From a virus, in IMG/VR virus record IMGVR_UViG_3300029309_000427, positions 1 through 20,541 of that record: a DNA stretch of 20,541 nt; one strand, given 5' to 3'. Under the pieces are notes generated by a model, which had not been told where the DNA came from, searched no databases, and saw only the letters and a list, made by a program, of their open reading frames with translations. Made by a program: the position numbers and the translations under genes. Each line of letters opens with the position of its first letter. The first letter of the stretch is position 1. Shown here piece after piece: positions 8,623 through 13,935 of this stretch.

Positions 8623-8932
8623 CGTAGCACTACCAATAAGAAATCTTATAGCAATAATTGCAGGAGTTGCATTAGGCGTATGGGCATACTTTGGTATTGT
8701 TGAAAGAATTAACAGACTAGAAACAGCTGATACTTTATTTCAAGCTGATCTACTTAAAAAAGCAGAACAAGAACCCAAGAACTTAGAAATGTATATGCTC
8801 ATTGAACACTTGGCTAGTCAAATTGAATCTATAGAAAAAGAAATAGAAAATAGTAGATATAACAAAGTAAACATAGATCATCTTAAAGAACAAGTTGATA
8901 TGTTACAAAAAAAATTAAATGGTAATCACTAA
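8600..8932 (+). CDS. Membrane-anchored coiled-coil protein (i-spanin-like layout)
   Basis: A 110-residue protein with one N-terminal TM helix (residues about 15-33, LIAIIAGVALGVWAYFGIV) followed by a long charged helical region with heptad character (residues about 34-108, for example IEHLASQIESIEKEIENS and LKEQVDMLQKKL). An N-terminal anchor with a periplasmic coiled coil is the layout of inner-membrane spanins, and the gene lies right after the holin. However, no partner o-spanin lipoprotein is evident. 'Spanin-like' is therefore a structural comparison only; small phage membrane coiled-coil proteins of other function look the same. It overlaps the next gene by TAATG. Confidence 0.7.
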   Translation: MKINENTNVALPIRNLIAIIAGVALGVWAYFGIVERINRLETADTLFQADLLKKAEQEPKNLEMYMLIEHLASQIESIEKEIENSRYNKVNIDHLKEQVDMLQKKLNGNH

Positions 8933-9144
8933 TGATAGAAACAGTATTTGCTTTATTGATGATTATAAATCACGAGATCAAAGAACACAGAATACAACCA
9001 TCTTTATCTGCATGTCTTAAAGGTAAAAGAATAGCTGAAAGAACTGCTAAAGGTACATCTGTATCTTATAAGTGTATTAAATCACAAGCAGAAACTGAAA
9101 TATATATGGGGCAAAAAAGTATTAAAAAGTTAATACTTAATTAA
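8932..9144 (+). CDS. Small exported Cys protein of marine-phage type (hypothetical)
   Basis: A 70-residue protein: short hydrophobic start (MIETVFALLMII), then a basic, helical region with two cysteines (Cys28 in LSACLKGKRIAER and Cys48 in SYKCIKS), ending with EIYMGQKSIKKL. It looks exported or membrane-tethered with one possible disulfide. I have an impression of similar small proteins ('xxCLKxKRIAxR...C...E') in marine phage genomes near lysis genes, without a known function. This is the last + strand gene of the block. Its stop overlaps the stop of the convergent - strand gene (TTAA at 9141-9144), leaving no room for a separate terminator. Confidence 0.7.
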   Translation: MIETVFALLMIINHEIKEHRIQPSLSACLKGKRIAERTAKGTSVSYKCIKSQAETEIYMGQKSIKKLILN

Positions 9145-9380
9145 CTGTAATCTCTTTCTATTATCATCTCAAGATAATGAATAGCTTTCTCAATATCTTT
9201 ACGTTTGCCTTTTTTTTTATGTCTACAAATATATTTTATAGCATTACCTTCAGCATAAGGTAGATTGTTTTCATTAATAAAGTATGCAGGCTCAACCTTC
9301 ATATCTTTATAATGATTACCATCAACTTGTTTATTAAGTGTATTATAAGTCATATCTTTAAATATATCCTTGTGAGTCAT
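9141..9380 (-). CDS. DUF3310 family protein
   Basis: A 79-residue protein containing the DUF3310 core: QVDGNHYKDMKVEPAYFI, then GNAIKYICRHKKKG, then KDIEKAIHYLEMII. This is a widespread small phage family, sometimes labelled nucleotide-kinase-related by association, with no established biochemistry. The start is coupled to the upstream stop (TAATG). A later ATG (9353) would also keep the domain. It ends the leftward gene block and converges with the lysis block with overlapping stops. Confidence 0.85.
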   Translation of the reverse strand: MTHKDIFKDMTYNTLNKQVDGNHYKDMKVEPAYFINENNLPYAEGNAIKYICRHKKKGKRKDIEKAIHYLEMIIERDYS

Positions 9381-9679
9381 TAAAATTTTAATCTATAACG
9401 ACCAGGTCGATACTCTCGATCTGGTTTTTGTTTTTTGTAATAGTTTCTTCTCAATTGTTTTATATCATACTTCATAGCTTTAATCATTTTAACATGAGTA
9501 TAATCTGGATCTAAATCTGCTAGTCTACATATAATTCTGAAGTCTCTAGAATTACCAGTTAGCCAGGATACAGCTTGATCTCTATGATATTGATAGTATC
9601 TATCTACACCTTTGTATGCTGCATCATGCACAGCTTGAGTAATTACATTAAGAAACATTCTTTGTTCAGGACTTCTCAT
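9380..9679 (-). CDS. Conserved hypothetical phage protein (helical, Trp-Leu/Asp-Pro motif)
   Basis: About 99 residues from the chosen ATG at 9679 (MRSPEQRMFLNVITQAV). An ATG at 9697 adds six residues and a longer overlap with the upstream gene; neither has a strong Shine-Dalgarno. The centre reads AVSWLTGNSRDFRIICRLAD then LDPDYTHVKM. The pattern 'A-WL-S-DF--ICRLA-LDP--V' recurs in small alphaproteobacterial prophage and phage proteins of unknown function, probably DNA- or host-factor-binding helical proteins. The C-terminus is strongly basic (RRNYYKKQK, REYRPGRYRLKF). It overlaps its upstream neighbour and couples by TAATG to the DUF3310 gene. Confidence 0.75.
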   Translation of the reverse strand: MRSPEQRMFLNVITQAVHDAAYKGVDRYYQYHRDQAVSWLTGNSRDFRIICRLADLDPDYTHVKMIKAMKYDIKQLRRNYYKKQKPDREYRPGRYRLKF

Positions 9680-9854
9680 CAGATTCAATAACCTCATAAG
9701 TTACTCTATCTGGAGTAATAGGACAGTCTTGCCAATTAAATGTACTTGAATCTAATTTATTAACTATATCTTTAGCATGATCATCTGACTTAGCATCAAC
9801 AAATATTTCAGTAGTAACAGGTTTGTAAACCCATATACGAAATTTATAAATCAT
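9666..9854 (-). CDS. Small hypothetical protein (62 aa)
   Basis: A 62-residue protein starting in an ATGA overlap with the upstream gene. It begins with an aromatic beta-strand-like stretch (YKFRIWVYKPVTTEIFVDA), then a helix with acidic residues (KSDDHAKDIVNKL), and ends ESDEKS. The strand-helix-strand pattern fits a small single-domain protein, perhaps an inhibitor or adaptor. No family is recognised. Overlaps on both sides are typical of this leftward block. Confidence 0.65.
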   Translation of the reverse strand: MIYKFRIWVYKPVTTEIFVDAKSDDHAKDIVNKLDSSTFNWQDCPITPDRVTYEVIESDEKS

Positions 9855-10177
9855 ATGTTATTCTTACGTCTACTAGCTTCTAGTGTTCTGAATAAGTCGA
9901 TAATAAGTCCTTCTTTATCTCTTTTGTTCTCAAGCGTACTCGCTGTAACCTCAGCTTCAAATAGTTCATCCACAGCATTCTTATAAGTTTCGCTTGCATA
10001 GTATGTTTGTTCTTTGGCAGATATGCTTTTATCAGCAGTATTACCAGTGATATGGAGAGCTTTCTTTCTCTTAAGAAGCCTATCCAAATATTTAACTTGA
10101 GCATTTGCTTTAGCATTTTCTTCGTCTGTTTCTGAAAGATACTTCAACGAATCTTCCAATCTTTTTTCTGTAATCAC
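9851..10177 (-). CDS. Helical hypothetical phage protein (108 aa, GTG start)
   Basis: A 108-residue, Lys/Glu-rich, probably coiled-coil protein. It starts at GTG (10175-10177) behind a near-perfect AAGGAG, and no nearby ATG competes. Sequence highlights are LKYLSETDEENAKANAQVKY, a middle SKEQTY-like region (ISAKEQTYYASETYKNAV), and LFRTLEASRR at the end. The pattern 'LxYLxxTDEExAxxKAxV...A..AY..A' is one I associate with conserved unknowns of marine phages. The Shine-Dalgarno lies inside the upstream small gene, so the 5' end overlaps it. Function unknown. Confidence 0.75.
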   Translation of the reverse strand: MITEKRLEDSLKYLSETDEENAKANAQVKYLDRLLKRKKALHITGNTADKSISAKEQTYYASETYKNAVDELFEAEVTASTLENKRDKEGLIIDLFRTLEASRRKNNI

Positions 10178-10292
10178 TTTGATTCTCCTTCAAATATTTA
10201 TTATACAAATCTCTTACCAAGTAATCTCTACCATATGTATCAATACCCATCAACTCGATTTCGAGTTTGAATAAATAATAACTGTTTTTCAT
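10110..10292 (-). CDS. Small hypothetical protein overlapping the next gene (60 aa)
   Basis: A 60-residue frame whose first 38 codons lie outside any other gene and use codons like the neighbouring genes. The product has an amphipathic helix pattern (YLFKLEIELMGIDTYG, then LVRDLYNKYLKE). The last 22 codons overlap the downstream gene. There is no strong Shine-Dalgarno at 10292. It fills the gap between the structured region at 10300-10377 and the downstream GTG start, so it is plausible but less certain than its neighbours. No family is recognised. Confidence 0.5.
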   Translation of the reverse strand: MKNSYYLFKLEIELMGIDTYGRDYLVRDLYNKYLKENQSDYRKKIGRFVEVSFRNRRRKC

Positions 10293-10308
10293 TTTTCATA
10301 ATATTTAG

Positions 10309-10342
10309 TAGGGGCAAAGCCTGGATCTTAACTTCACCCCTA
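10309..10342 (-). ncRNA. Intercistronic stem-loop in the leftward transcript
   Basis: In the - strand transcript TAGGGGTGAAG pairs with CTTTGCCCCTA over 11 bp, including two G-U type pairs, around a 12-base loop. On the + strand the same positions would be mismatches, which suggests selection on the leftward RNA. No U-tract follows, so it is not an intrinsic terminator. It sits between the SSB-like gene and the next gene and may be an mRNA-stabilising or RNase III-type processing stem. Confidence 0.5.
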
Positions 10343-10371
10343 TACACGTAACTAACTTAGGGAGATGACGT
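10342..10371 (-). repeat. Copy B of an intergenic repeat (TAAGTTAGT-K-AC-S-TGTAT with ACGT eight bases upstream)
   Basis: On the - strand this reads ACGT, eight variable bases, then TAAGTTAGTTACGTGTAT. Copy A at 13633-13662 has the same layout, with 16 of 18 core bases identical, the ACGT conserved and the spacer length identical. In this copy ACACGT and ACGTGT can also pair. Both copies lie just 3' of a leftward gene. This could be an RNA element, a protein-binding site or a phage promoter; this copy ends in TATAGGGG. Confidence 0.5.
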
Positions 10372-10377
10372 GTTCGG

Positions 10378-10827
10378 TTAAAATGGAGCATCATCTGGCA
10401 GATCTGTTACATCCATCTTGGCTTGTAAGATCTTACGCACATAACCATCAATCTCATCAAAGTCTACTTTGTTTCCTGATTGAATAGCTGCAGCTAAAAG
10501 ATTACTCATTGTTAATCTGTATTTTTCTTTCCACTGAGCATTAGGATCTTTTGTTGAAACTGATGTTGCAGCACCATTAGGCACTGTTACTTCACCATCC
10601 AATAACTCAATAGAGTTTGCTGTTTGATACTGCTTACCTGTCTTACTAGTTCTTACAGGCAATGCTTCGATTTTCAATCTAGCACCTTTTTGCCAACGAC
10701 TTGCTCCAAGAGCTTCACCATAGACAGTCATATCAGTACCATCATCTTTGGTAACGTATACTGTAACGCCACCATTATCTTTTTCAAATGCTCTTTTGAA
10801 CGAACACTCAAATGTTTCTGCTTCCAT
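10378..10827 (-). CDS. Single-stranded DNA-binding protein-like
   Basis: About 149 residues from the ATG at 10827, which follows TAGGAGAAAT; upstream in-frame Mets lack such a site. The N-terminal 80 residues alternate strands typical of an OB fold (FECSFKRAFEKDNGGVTVYV, then RLKIEALPVRTSKTGKQYQT). The extreme C-terminus is acidic and ends DLPDDAPF. This closely mimics the bacterial SSB tip (DDDIPF), which recruits partner proteins. The OB fold is inferred rather than matched to a named family. It is adjacent to and downstream of a PD-(D/E)XK nuclease gene, a common SSB/exonuclease recombination pairing. Its role would be coating ssDNA during phage replication and recombination. Confidence 0.6.
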   Translation of the reverse strand: MEAETFECSFKRAFEKDNGGVTVYVTKDDGTDMTVYGEALGASRWQKGARLKIEALPVRTSKTGKQYQTANSIELLDGEVTVPNGAATSVSTKDPNAQWKEKYRLTMSNLLAAAIQSGNKVDFDEIDGYVRKILQAKMDVTDLPDDAPF

Positions 10828-10885
10828 ATTTCTCCTATTTATCTGATTTATTATTTTACCTAGTTTTTGCATAAGTATTTATACA

Positions 10886-11647
10886 CTATTGTAAACATTC
10901 TGACCATACTTTTTCAGCGAAATCCACAGATCCTTTGGATCCTTTCCATCTGAAATTGTCCAATGTCAAAGGGAACATTCGGACAATGTCCTCTTTTGTT
11001 GGAGCTATCTTAAGTATGTGTTCAATATGTTTCATAGCATTGATCATAGGTTTTAGTTCATCACGACCTATCATATCTACACAATACTGATCTGTTGGTG
11101 AACAGTACAATAACATAGTTTCTTTACCAAAAACTTCACGATATAAACATTGTTGTCTTATATCTGCAGGTTTCGGATACCATCTTGCATCAACCTTGCC
11201 TGACTTTAGTCTTTTAATATATGCAGTAGCCTTTGTATCAACTATTACATCTTTGAACTCAAAGTCAGTTTTGCAAATAACATCATGCTCAAGACCCCAT
11301 TTTTTACCAGGTACTTGAAGTTCATTTTGCCAAGATACTACATCACCAAACTGTGGTAGTTCTTGAACAAACTTATTTGCAATAATAGCAGACCAATCAC
11401 ACTCATCTTCATCACCATTGATACCATCATGCTCAAGGTATTTCTTTTGAGCAAATTCTGTGATAGTGTTTTCATCTGTGATTTGGTTTTGTAATGCATG
11501 ATTAGCTGCATCCTCAGCTGCTAATCCCATTACCATTCTTGCATTCGGCCCAGAATCAAAATCATATAATTCATTGATAATCCAGAAAGCTGGACTGTCA
11601 ATAAACGTATTAGTTTTGGAGGCAGAATGTCGATACTTAATTTTCAT
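10886..11647 (-). CDS. PD-(D/E)XK superfamily nuclease (RecB/Cas4-like exonuclease)
   Basis: About 253 residues from the ATG at 11647, preceded by AAGGAGATGATT. Motifs of the PD-(D/E)XK fold appear in order: a helical Glu (GLAAEDAANHA, Glu45), Asp122 in GLEHDVICKTD, the core VIVDTKA (Asp137-x-Lys139), and QQCLY (residues 165-169). This arrangement (E...D...DxK...QxxxY) is that of RecB-like and phage exonucleases, which resect DNA for recombination or repair. The SSB-like gene follows 58 bases downstream. The start is head-to-head with a + strand gene and may overlap it. Family membership is strong; substrate polarity is unknown. Confidence 0.8.
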   Translation of the reverse strand: MKIKYRHSASKTNTFIDSPAFWIINELYDFDSGPNARMVMGLAAEDAANHALQNQITDENTITEFAQKKYLEHDGINGDEDECDWSAIIANKFVQELPQFGDVVSWQNELQVPGKKWGLEHDVICKTDFEFKDVIVDTKATAYIKRLKSGKVDARWYPKPADIRQQCLYREVFGKETMLLYCSPTDQYCVDMIGRDELKPMINAMKHIEHILKIAPTKEDIVRMFPLTLDNFRWKGSKGSVDFAEKVWSECLQ

Positions 11648-11959
11648 AATCATCTCCTTATGGTTTATAATATACAAAAGTATTTAGCTTTGACCTTTAA
11701 CATATCAATAGATGTATTAAAAGGTAAAAAGACACCAAGAACTGAATTAGATTATAAAATATATAATCTATCAATCTTGTTGTGTTGGTTTTTACACCCT
11801 ACACAAGTGTATGGGAGTAAAAGCCTTATTGCTCGACATCATAGATGTTCTAAAAATAGAGTCTATAGACTCAGTAAGTTTTATAATAAAAACGACAACT
11901 TCAAATCTTTTGTTGATAAATACACAGAAGATTATAAAAATAACTATGCGTCAGATTGA
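11627..11959 (+). CDS. DnaA domain IV-like DNA-binding protein (no AAA+ domain)
   Basis: A protein of up to 110 residues. The body IQKYLALTFNISIDVLKGKK, then a helical segment, then SKSLIARHHRCSKNRVYRLS resembles the C-terminal DNA-binding domain of DnaA: the 'xxxYFxISxxDLxxxxR' helix and the 'GRDHSTVxxAxxKI' signature, here ARHHRCSKNRVYRL. No ATPase domain is present, so it would bind DNA without AAA+ activity. The start at 11627 has a GGAGG four bases upstream; an alternative ATG at 11660 has no ribosome site of its own. With the upstream start, the gene overlaps the divergent nuclease gene by 21 bases. Likely role: regulator or origin-binding accessory (inference). Confidence 0.6.
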   Translation: MSILNFHNHLLMVYNIQKYLALTFNISIDVLKGKKTPRTELDYKIYNLSILLCWFLHPTQVYGSKSLIARHHRCSKNRVYRLSKFYNKNDNFKSFVDKYTEDYKNNYASD

Positions 11960-12446
11960 AAAGCCAGAACTTATTTCTACAATTAGAGATAAGAAAAAAG
12001 TTTGGTTGAACATAAGAGAATCACGTCTTATGTATATGTTTCATCGTAAACTCATATCTATTGAAGAATATGAAGCTGGATCTAGATATAGACTAGCATG
12101 TGAACTTATGGGTGGAGGTACTGGCAACGTCATGAAAGAACGTGTTGACGGATCTAGTACAGATTTTATTACATCATCATTAGGTGCAGCTCTTTCTGTT
12201 AAAGATTGCGATGATGAAATTGGTCCACAACTTGCTGAGTGTATGAAATTATTCTGTTGGTTCAACTATGGAATAATTGAAATAGCAAAAATTCTTGGAT
12301 TGACAGAACGTAAAGCATCAAATAGAACTCATGAAGGACTAGCAAGATTATCAATTTATTATGGCTACACGAAAGTGCATAACACTATCAGAGGACAAGG
12401 AACTAAGAATAAAAGACAAAAAGTATCTAAAGTGGGTAGCATCTAA
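11946..12446 (+). CDS. HTH-containing regulatory protein (DUF6456-like)
   Basis: About 166 residues from the ATG at 11946, overlapping the previous gene by 14 bases. The middle AGSRYRLACELMGGGTG and KERVDGSS, then GIIEIAKILGLTERKASNRT and LARLSIYYG, give an N-terminal helical region followed by a C-terminal helix-turn-helix (residues about 108-135). The combination resembles the DUF6456-type and sigma-region-4-like HTH proteins of alphaproteobacteria and their phages; I call it by pattern only. Likely a transcription regulator. The C-terminus is basic and overlaps the next gene by 86 bases. Confidence 0.6.
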   Translation: MRQIEKPELISTIRDKKKVWLNIRESRLMYMFHRKLISIEEYEAGSRYRLACELMGGGTGNVMKERVDGSSTDFITSSLGAALSVKDCDDEIGPQLAECMKLFCWFNYGIIEIAKILGLTERKASNRTHEGLARLSIYYGYTKVHNTIRGQGTKNKRQKVSKVGSI

Positions 12447-12780
12447 TCCTTGTATTATTTGCCAACAGTATGGTTGTAATGCTCATCATATCCAATATGC
12501 TATGAAAAGAGGCATTGGTCAGAAAGTTGGAGACCAATTTACAATACCATTATGTGTTAAACATCATCATCAATTACACAATTGTATGATGTCTGAACGT
12601 CAATTTTGGGAAAAAATAGACATAGATCCACTACCAATATGTAGTGAATTTTATAGTCATTATAAGAATATGTGGGGCGGAGCCTTTTTTTATGATGATT
12701 CTATGCTATGGATCAAAGTATATAACAAACTTGTACCTAAAATTAAGAAAAATATTGATTTCCTACTGCAACCCAAATAA
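12361..12780 (+). CDS. HNH-type nuclease, DUF968/Ref-like
   Basis: A 139-residue protein with a zinc-binding HNH-like core: Cys31-x2-Cys34 (NPCIICQQYGC), His42-His43 (AHHIQ), then Cys65-x2-His68 (IPLCVKHHHQLHN) with further His69, His70 and His73, and a conserved YLKWV before the first cysteine. This order (KYLxWVxxxPCxxC ... HH ... PLCxxHHxxxH) is characteristic of DUF968 and the P1 Ref family, HNH-type nucleases used in phage recombination. The N-terminus lies inside the upstream gene (86-base overlap), and the start at 12361 gives a sensible complete domain. It probably acts on DNA during replication or recombination, alongside the SSB-like and PD-(D/E)XK proteins nearby. Confidence 0.75.
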   Translation: MATRKCITLSEDKELRIKDKKYLKWVASNPCIICQQYGCNAHHIQYAMKRGIGQKVGDQFTIPLCVKHHHQLHNCMMSERQFWEKIDIDPLPICSEFYSHYKNMWGGAFFYDDSMLWIKVYNKLVPKIKKNIDFLLQPK

Positions 12781-12793
12781 ATATTATAGTTAT

Positions 12794-12805
12794 CCTCGCT
12801 AGAGG
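12794..12805 (+). promoter_or_regulatory. Short stem-loop holding the ribosome-binding site of the next gene
   Basis: CCTC and GAGG form a 4-bp stem around GCTA, and GAGG is also the only Shine-Dalgarno-like sequence before the ATG at 12816 (10 bases downstream). The stem would therefore mask the site. At four pairs it is weak and would be open much of the time unless stabilised. Confidence 0.35.
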
Positions 12806-12815
12806 TACGTTTATT

Positions 12816-13082
12816 ATGAGCAAAATTTACAAATTTCCTAAGAAAAGAAAAAACTATTCTGAGTCATTTATTAATACTGTTAAACCAGATGTTATTGGTG
12901 ACTTTATAAAAGAACAACATCCTCACCTTACAGTTAGAGCAGCTGATGCTATGGCTTTAGCTATGATATATCATACCTATCTTGATCTTGTCATCAACGA
13001 AGAAAAGATCTCTCAATACCCTTCAATTGAAGAAATAGAATCTATTATTTGGTTAGCTCATGACAAAAAGAAGTTACACTAA
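12816..13082 (+). CDS. Hypothetical protein (88 aa)
   Basis: An 88-residue protein with a very basic start (SKIYKFPKKRKNYSE), then an amphipathic helical region (VRAADAMALAMIYHTYLDL), ending with another helix (SIEEIESIIWLAHDKKK). No family is recognised. It belongs to the + strand island beginning at the DnaA-like gene and overlaps the next gene by 23 bases. The island context suggests a replication- or regulation-related role, without evidence for which. Confidence 0.7.
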   Translation: MSKIYKFPKKRKNYSESFINTVKPDVIGDFIKEQHPHLTVRAADAMALAMIYHTYLDLVINEEKISQYPSIEEIESIIWLAHDKKKLH

Positions 13083-13362
13083 AAAAAAGAAGTCTATTAA
13101 AGATAAAGACTCTAACGACATACCTTATACCAAAGTACGTGTTGAATGGGTAGACTGTGTTAGTGATTCAGGTTGGGCATCAGAAAAAGAATTTAAAAAT
13201 ATGAAACTGGCTACACCAGTAAACGAAGGTTGGATCTTCTCTAAAGATCGTAAATCAATAAAATTATTTGCAAGTTATGATAAAGAAGATGATGGTACAA
13301 TAACCTTTGGTGATCGTACTATGATACCTAAATCTTGGATAGTAAAAATTACTGAAATTTAG
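13060..13362 (+). CDS. Conserved hypothetical protein with WVD...SGW...F..DR motif
   Basis: A 100-residue protein with a Lys-rich N-terminus followed by a beta-rich domain: VRVEWVDCVSDSGWASEKEF, then NEGWIFSKDRKSIKLFASYD, then GTITFGDRTMIPKSWI. The combination 'W-D--SDSGW------EG--F--------LF-SY--------G---IP---' is one I recall from small conserved proteins of marine phages, with no function known. It is the last gene of the + strand island and is directly followed by the structured 3' region and terminator. Confidence 0.75.
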   Translation: MTKRSYTKKKKSIKDKDSNDIPYTKVRVEWVDCVSDSGWASEKEFKNMKLATPVNEGWIFSKDRKSIKLFASYDKEDDGTITFGDRTMIPKSWIVKITEI

Positions 13363-13364
13363 AA

Positions 13365-13454
13365 GGACACACCATTAATCTAATTAGGAAACCCATGCAC
13401 TGCCTTGCGTGCCTGTTGTGCTTAACAATTGTCTAGGCTTAGGGTGATGTGTCC
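13365..13454 (+). ncRNA. Candidate multi-branched structured RNA at the 3' end of the + strand island
   Basis: GGACACA (13365-13371) pairs with TGTGTCC (13448-13454), closing a 90-base element. Inside are an ACCC/GGGT helix (13391-13394 with 13442-13445), a hairpin with GCAC and GTGC arms (13397-13412), a TTGT/ACAA hairpin (13416-13428) and a small TAAT/ATTA hairpin near 13376-13386. The G+C content is higher than in surrounding genes and no gene covers it. It starts two bases after the last stop and is followed by an intrinsic terminator at 13483-13527. It does not fit a tRNA: there is no T-arm and no GTTCRA sequence. The fold was derived by eye. Confidence 0.45.
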
Positions 13455-13482
13455 ATCAAAATTACAGAAATTTAGTCGATAT

Positions 13483-13527
13483 ACCCCACCGACCAAAGGG
13501 CTTGTTTCTTCGGGAGGTAGTTTTTTT
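13483..13527 (+). terminator. Intrinsic terminator of the + strand island
   Basis: ACCCCACCGA (13483-13492) pairs with TCGGGAGGT (13510-13518) over eight base pairs with one bulge and one mismatch, around a 17-base loop. AG and then seven consecutive T bases (13521-13527) follow. It lies about 120 bases past the last + strand gene, in the right orientation to end that transcript. Confidence 0.6.
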
Positions 13528-13562
13528 ACCCAATAGGGCCTCCAGCGACTTACGCAAGATTT

Positions 13563-13588
13563 AAAACCCACCAAGTCTCCCTGGTGGG
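13563..13588 (-). terminator. Intrinsic terminator of the leftward early operon
   Basis: Read on the - strand, CCCACCA (13588-13582) pairs perfectly with TGGTGGG (13573-13567) around an 8-base loop, followed by TTTTAA. This is a clear G+C-rich stem with a short U-tract. It lies about 85 bases past the last leftward gene (stop at 13672), matching the end of that operon. The + strand terminator sits just beyond, so the two convergent transcripts are separated. Confidence 0.65.
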
Positions 13589-13632
13589 CAAATGTAGTTG
13601 TTTAGCTGCAATGAGGACTAGTATCTAATCGC

Positions 13633-13662
13633 ATACAGGTCACTAACTTACCTATCCCACGT
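13633..13662 (-). repeat. Copy A of the intergenic repeat (TAAGTTAGTGACCTGTAT with upstream ACGT)
   Basis: On the - strand: ACGT, eight variable bases, then TAAGTTAGTGACCTGTAT. It matches copy B at 10342-10371 in 16 of 18 core positions and in the upstream ACGT at identical spacing. In this copy ATAGGT and ACCTGT can form a 6-bp stem around AAGTTAGTG. It lies in the 3' non-coding region of the leftward operon, between its last stop (13672) and the - strand terminator. Confidence 0.5.
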
Positions 13663-13671
13663 CTGGAATAT

Positions 13672-13935
13672 TTAAATACCTTTTTTAATATACTCTTGTA
13701 TTACTGCTTCAGCACCTTGATCTTCTTTAGGATAATACAAAACTTCTAATCTTTCTTTAGATAGTTTTAGTTCTTCTTTAACATGATCTTTAGCATGTTC
13801 TAATACACTAACTAACTGTGGATAGTTACCATAAAATATACCATAGATAGACAAATCATTTATCGCTGACGTCACTCTGTTTAGTCCTCGTATTCTTTTT
13901 TCTATCCGAAGTACTTCGCTGTCTGGCGTTATCAT
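13672..13935 (-). CDS. Hypothetical helical protein, last gene of the leftward early operon
   Basis: About 87 residues from the ATG at 13935, which follows AAAGGAGTTTGAAA; an in-frame ATG two codons upstream is less well placed. Predicted helical, with charged segments (LRIEKRIRGLNRVTSAINDL) and a middle aromatic patch (YGIFYGNYPQL). No family is recognised. The 5' end overlaps the upstream small coiled-coil gene by about 80 bases. It is followed by a non-coding, structured 3' region with a terminator. Confidence 0.7.
   Translation of the reverse strand: MITPDSEVLRIEKRIRGLNRVTSAINDLSIYGIFYGNYPQLVSVLEHAKDHVKEELKLSKERLEVLYYPKEDQGAEAVIQEYIKKGI

Noticed and set aside
9880-10116. 78-codon frame overlapping the GTG-start helical protein
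   Set aside because: Second frame inside a gene that has a near-perfect Shine-Dalgarno; no ribosome site of its own.
12676-12691. GGCGGAGCC followed by seven T bases, terminator-like
   Set aside because: Only a 3-bp stem and inside the HNH-like coding sequence; coding constraint (Gly-Ala-Phe-Phe) explains it.
13365-13454. tRNA-like closing stem of 7 bp with an A after it
   Set aside because: No T-arm with a GTTCRA-like loop, no D-arm or anticodon arm at the right positions, and the inner stems do not fit a cloverleaf.
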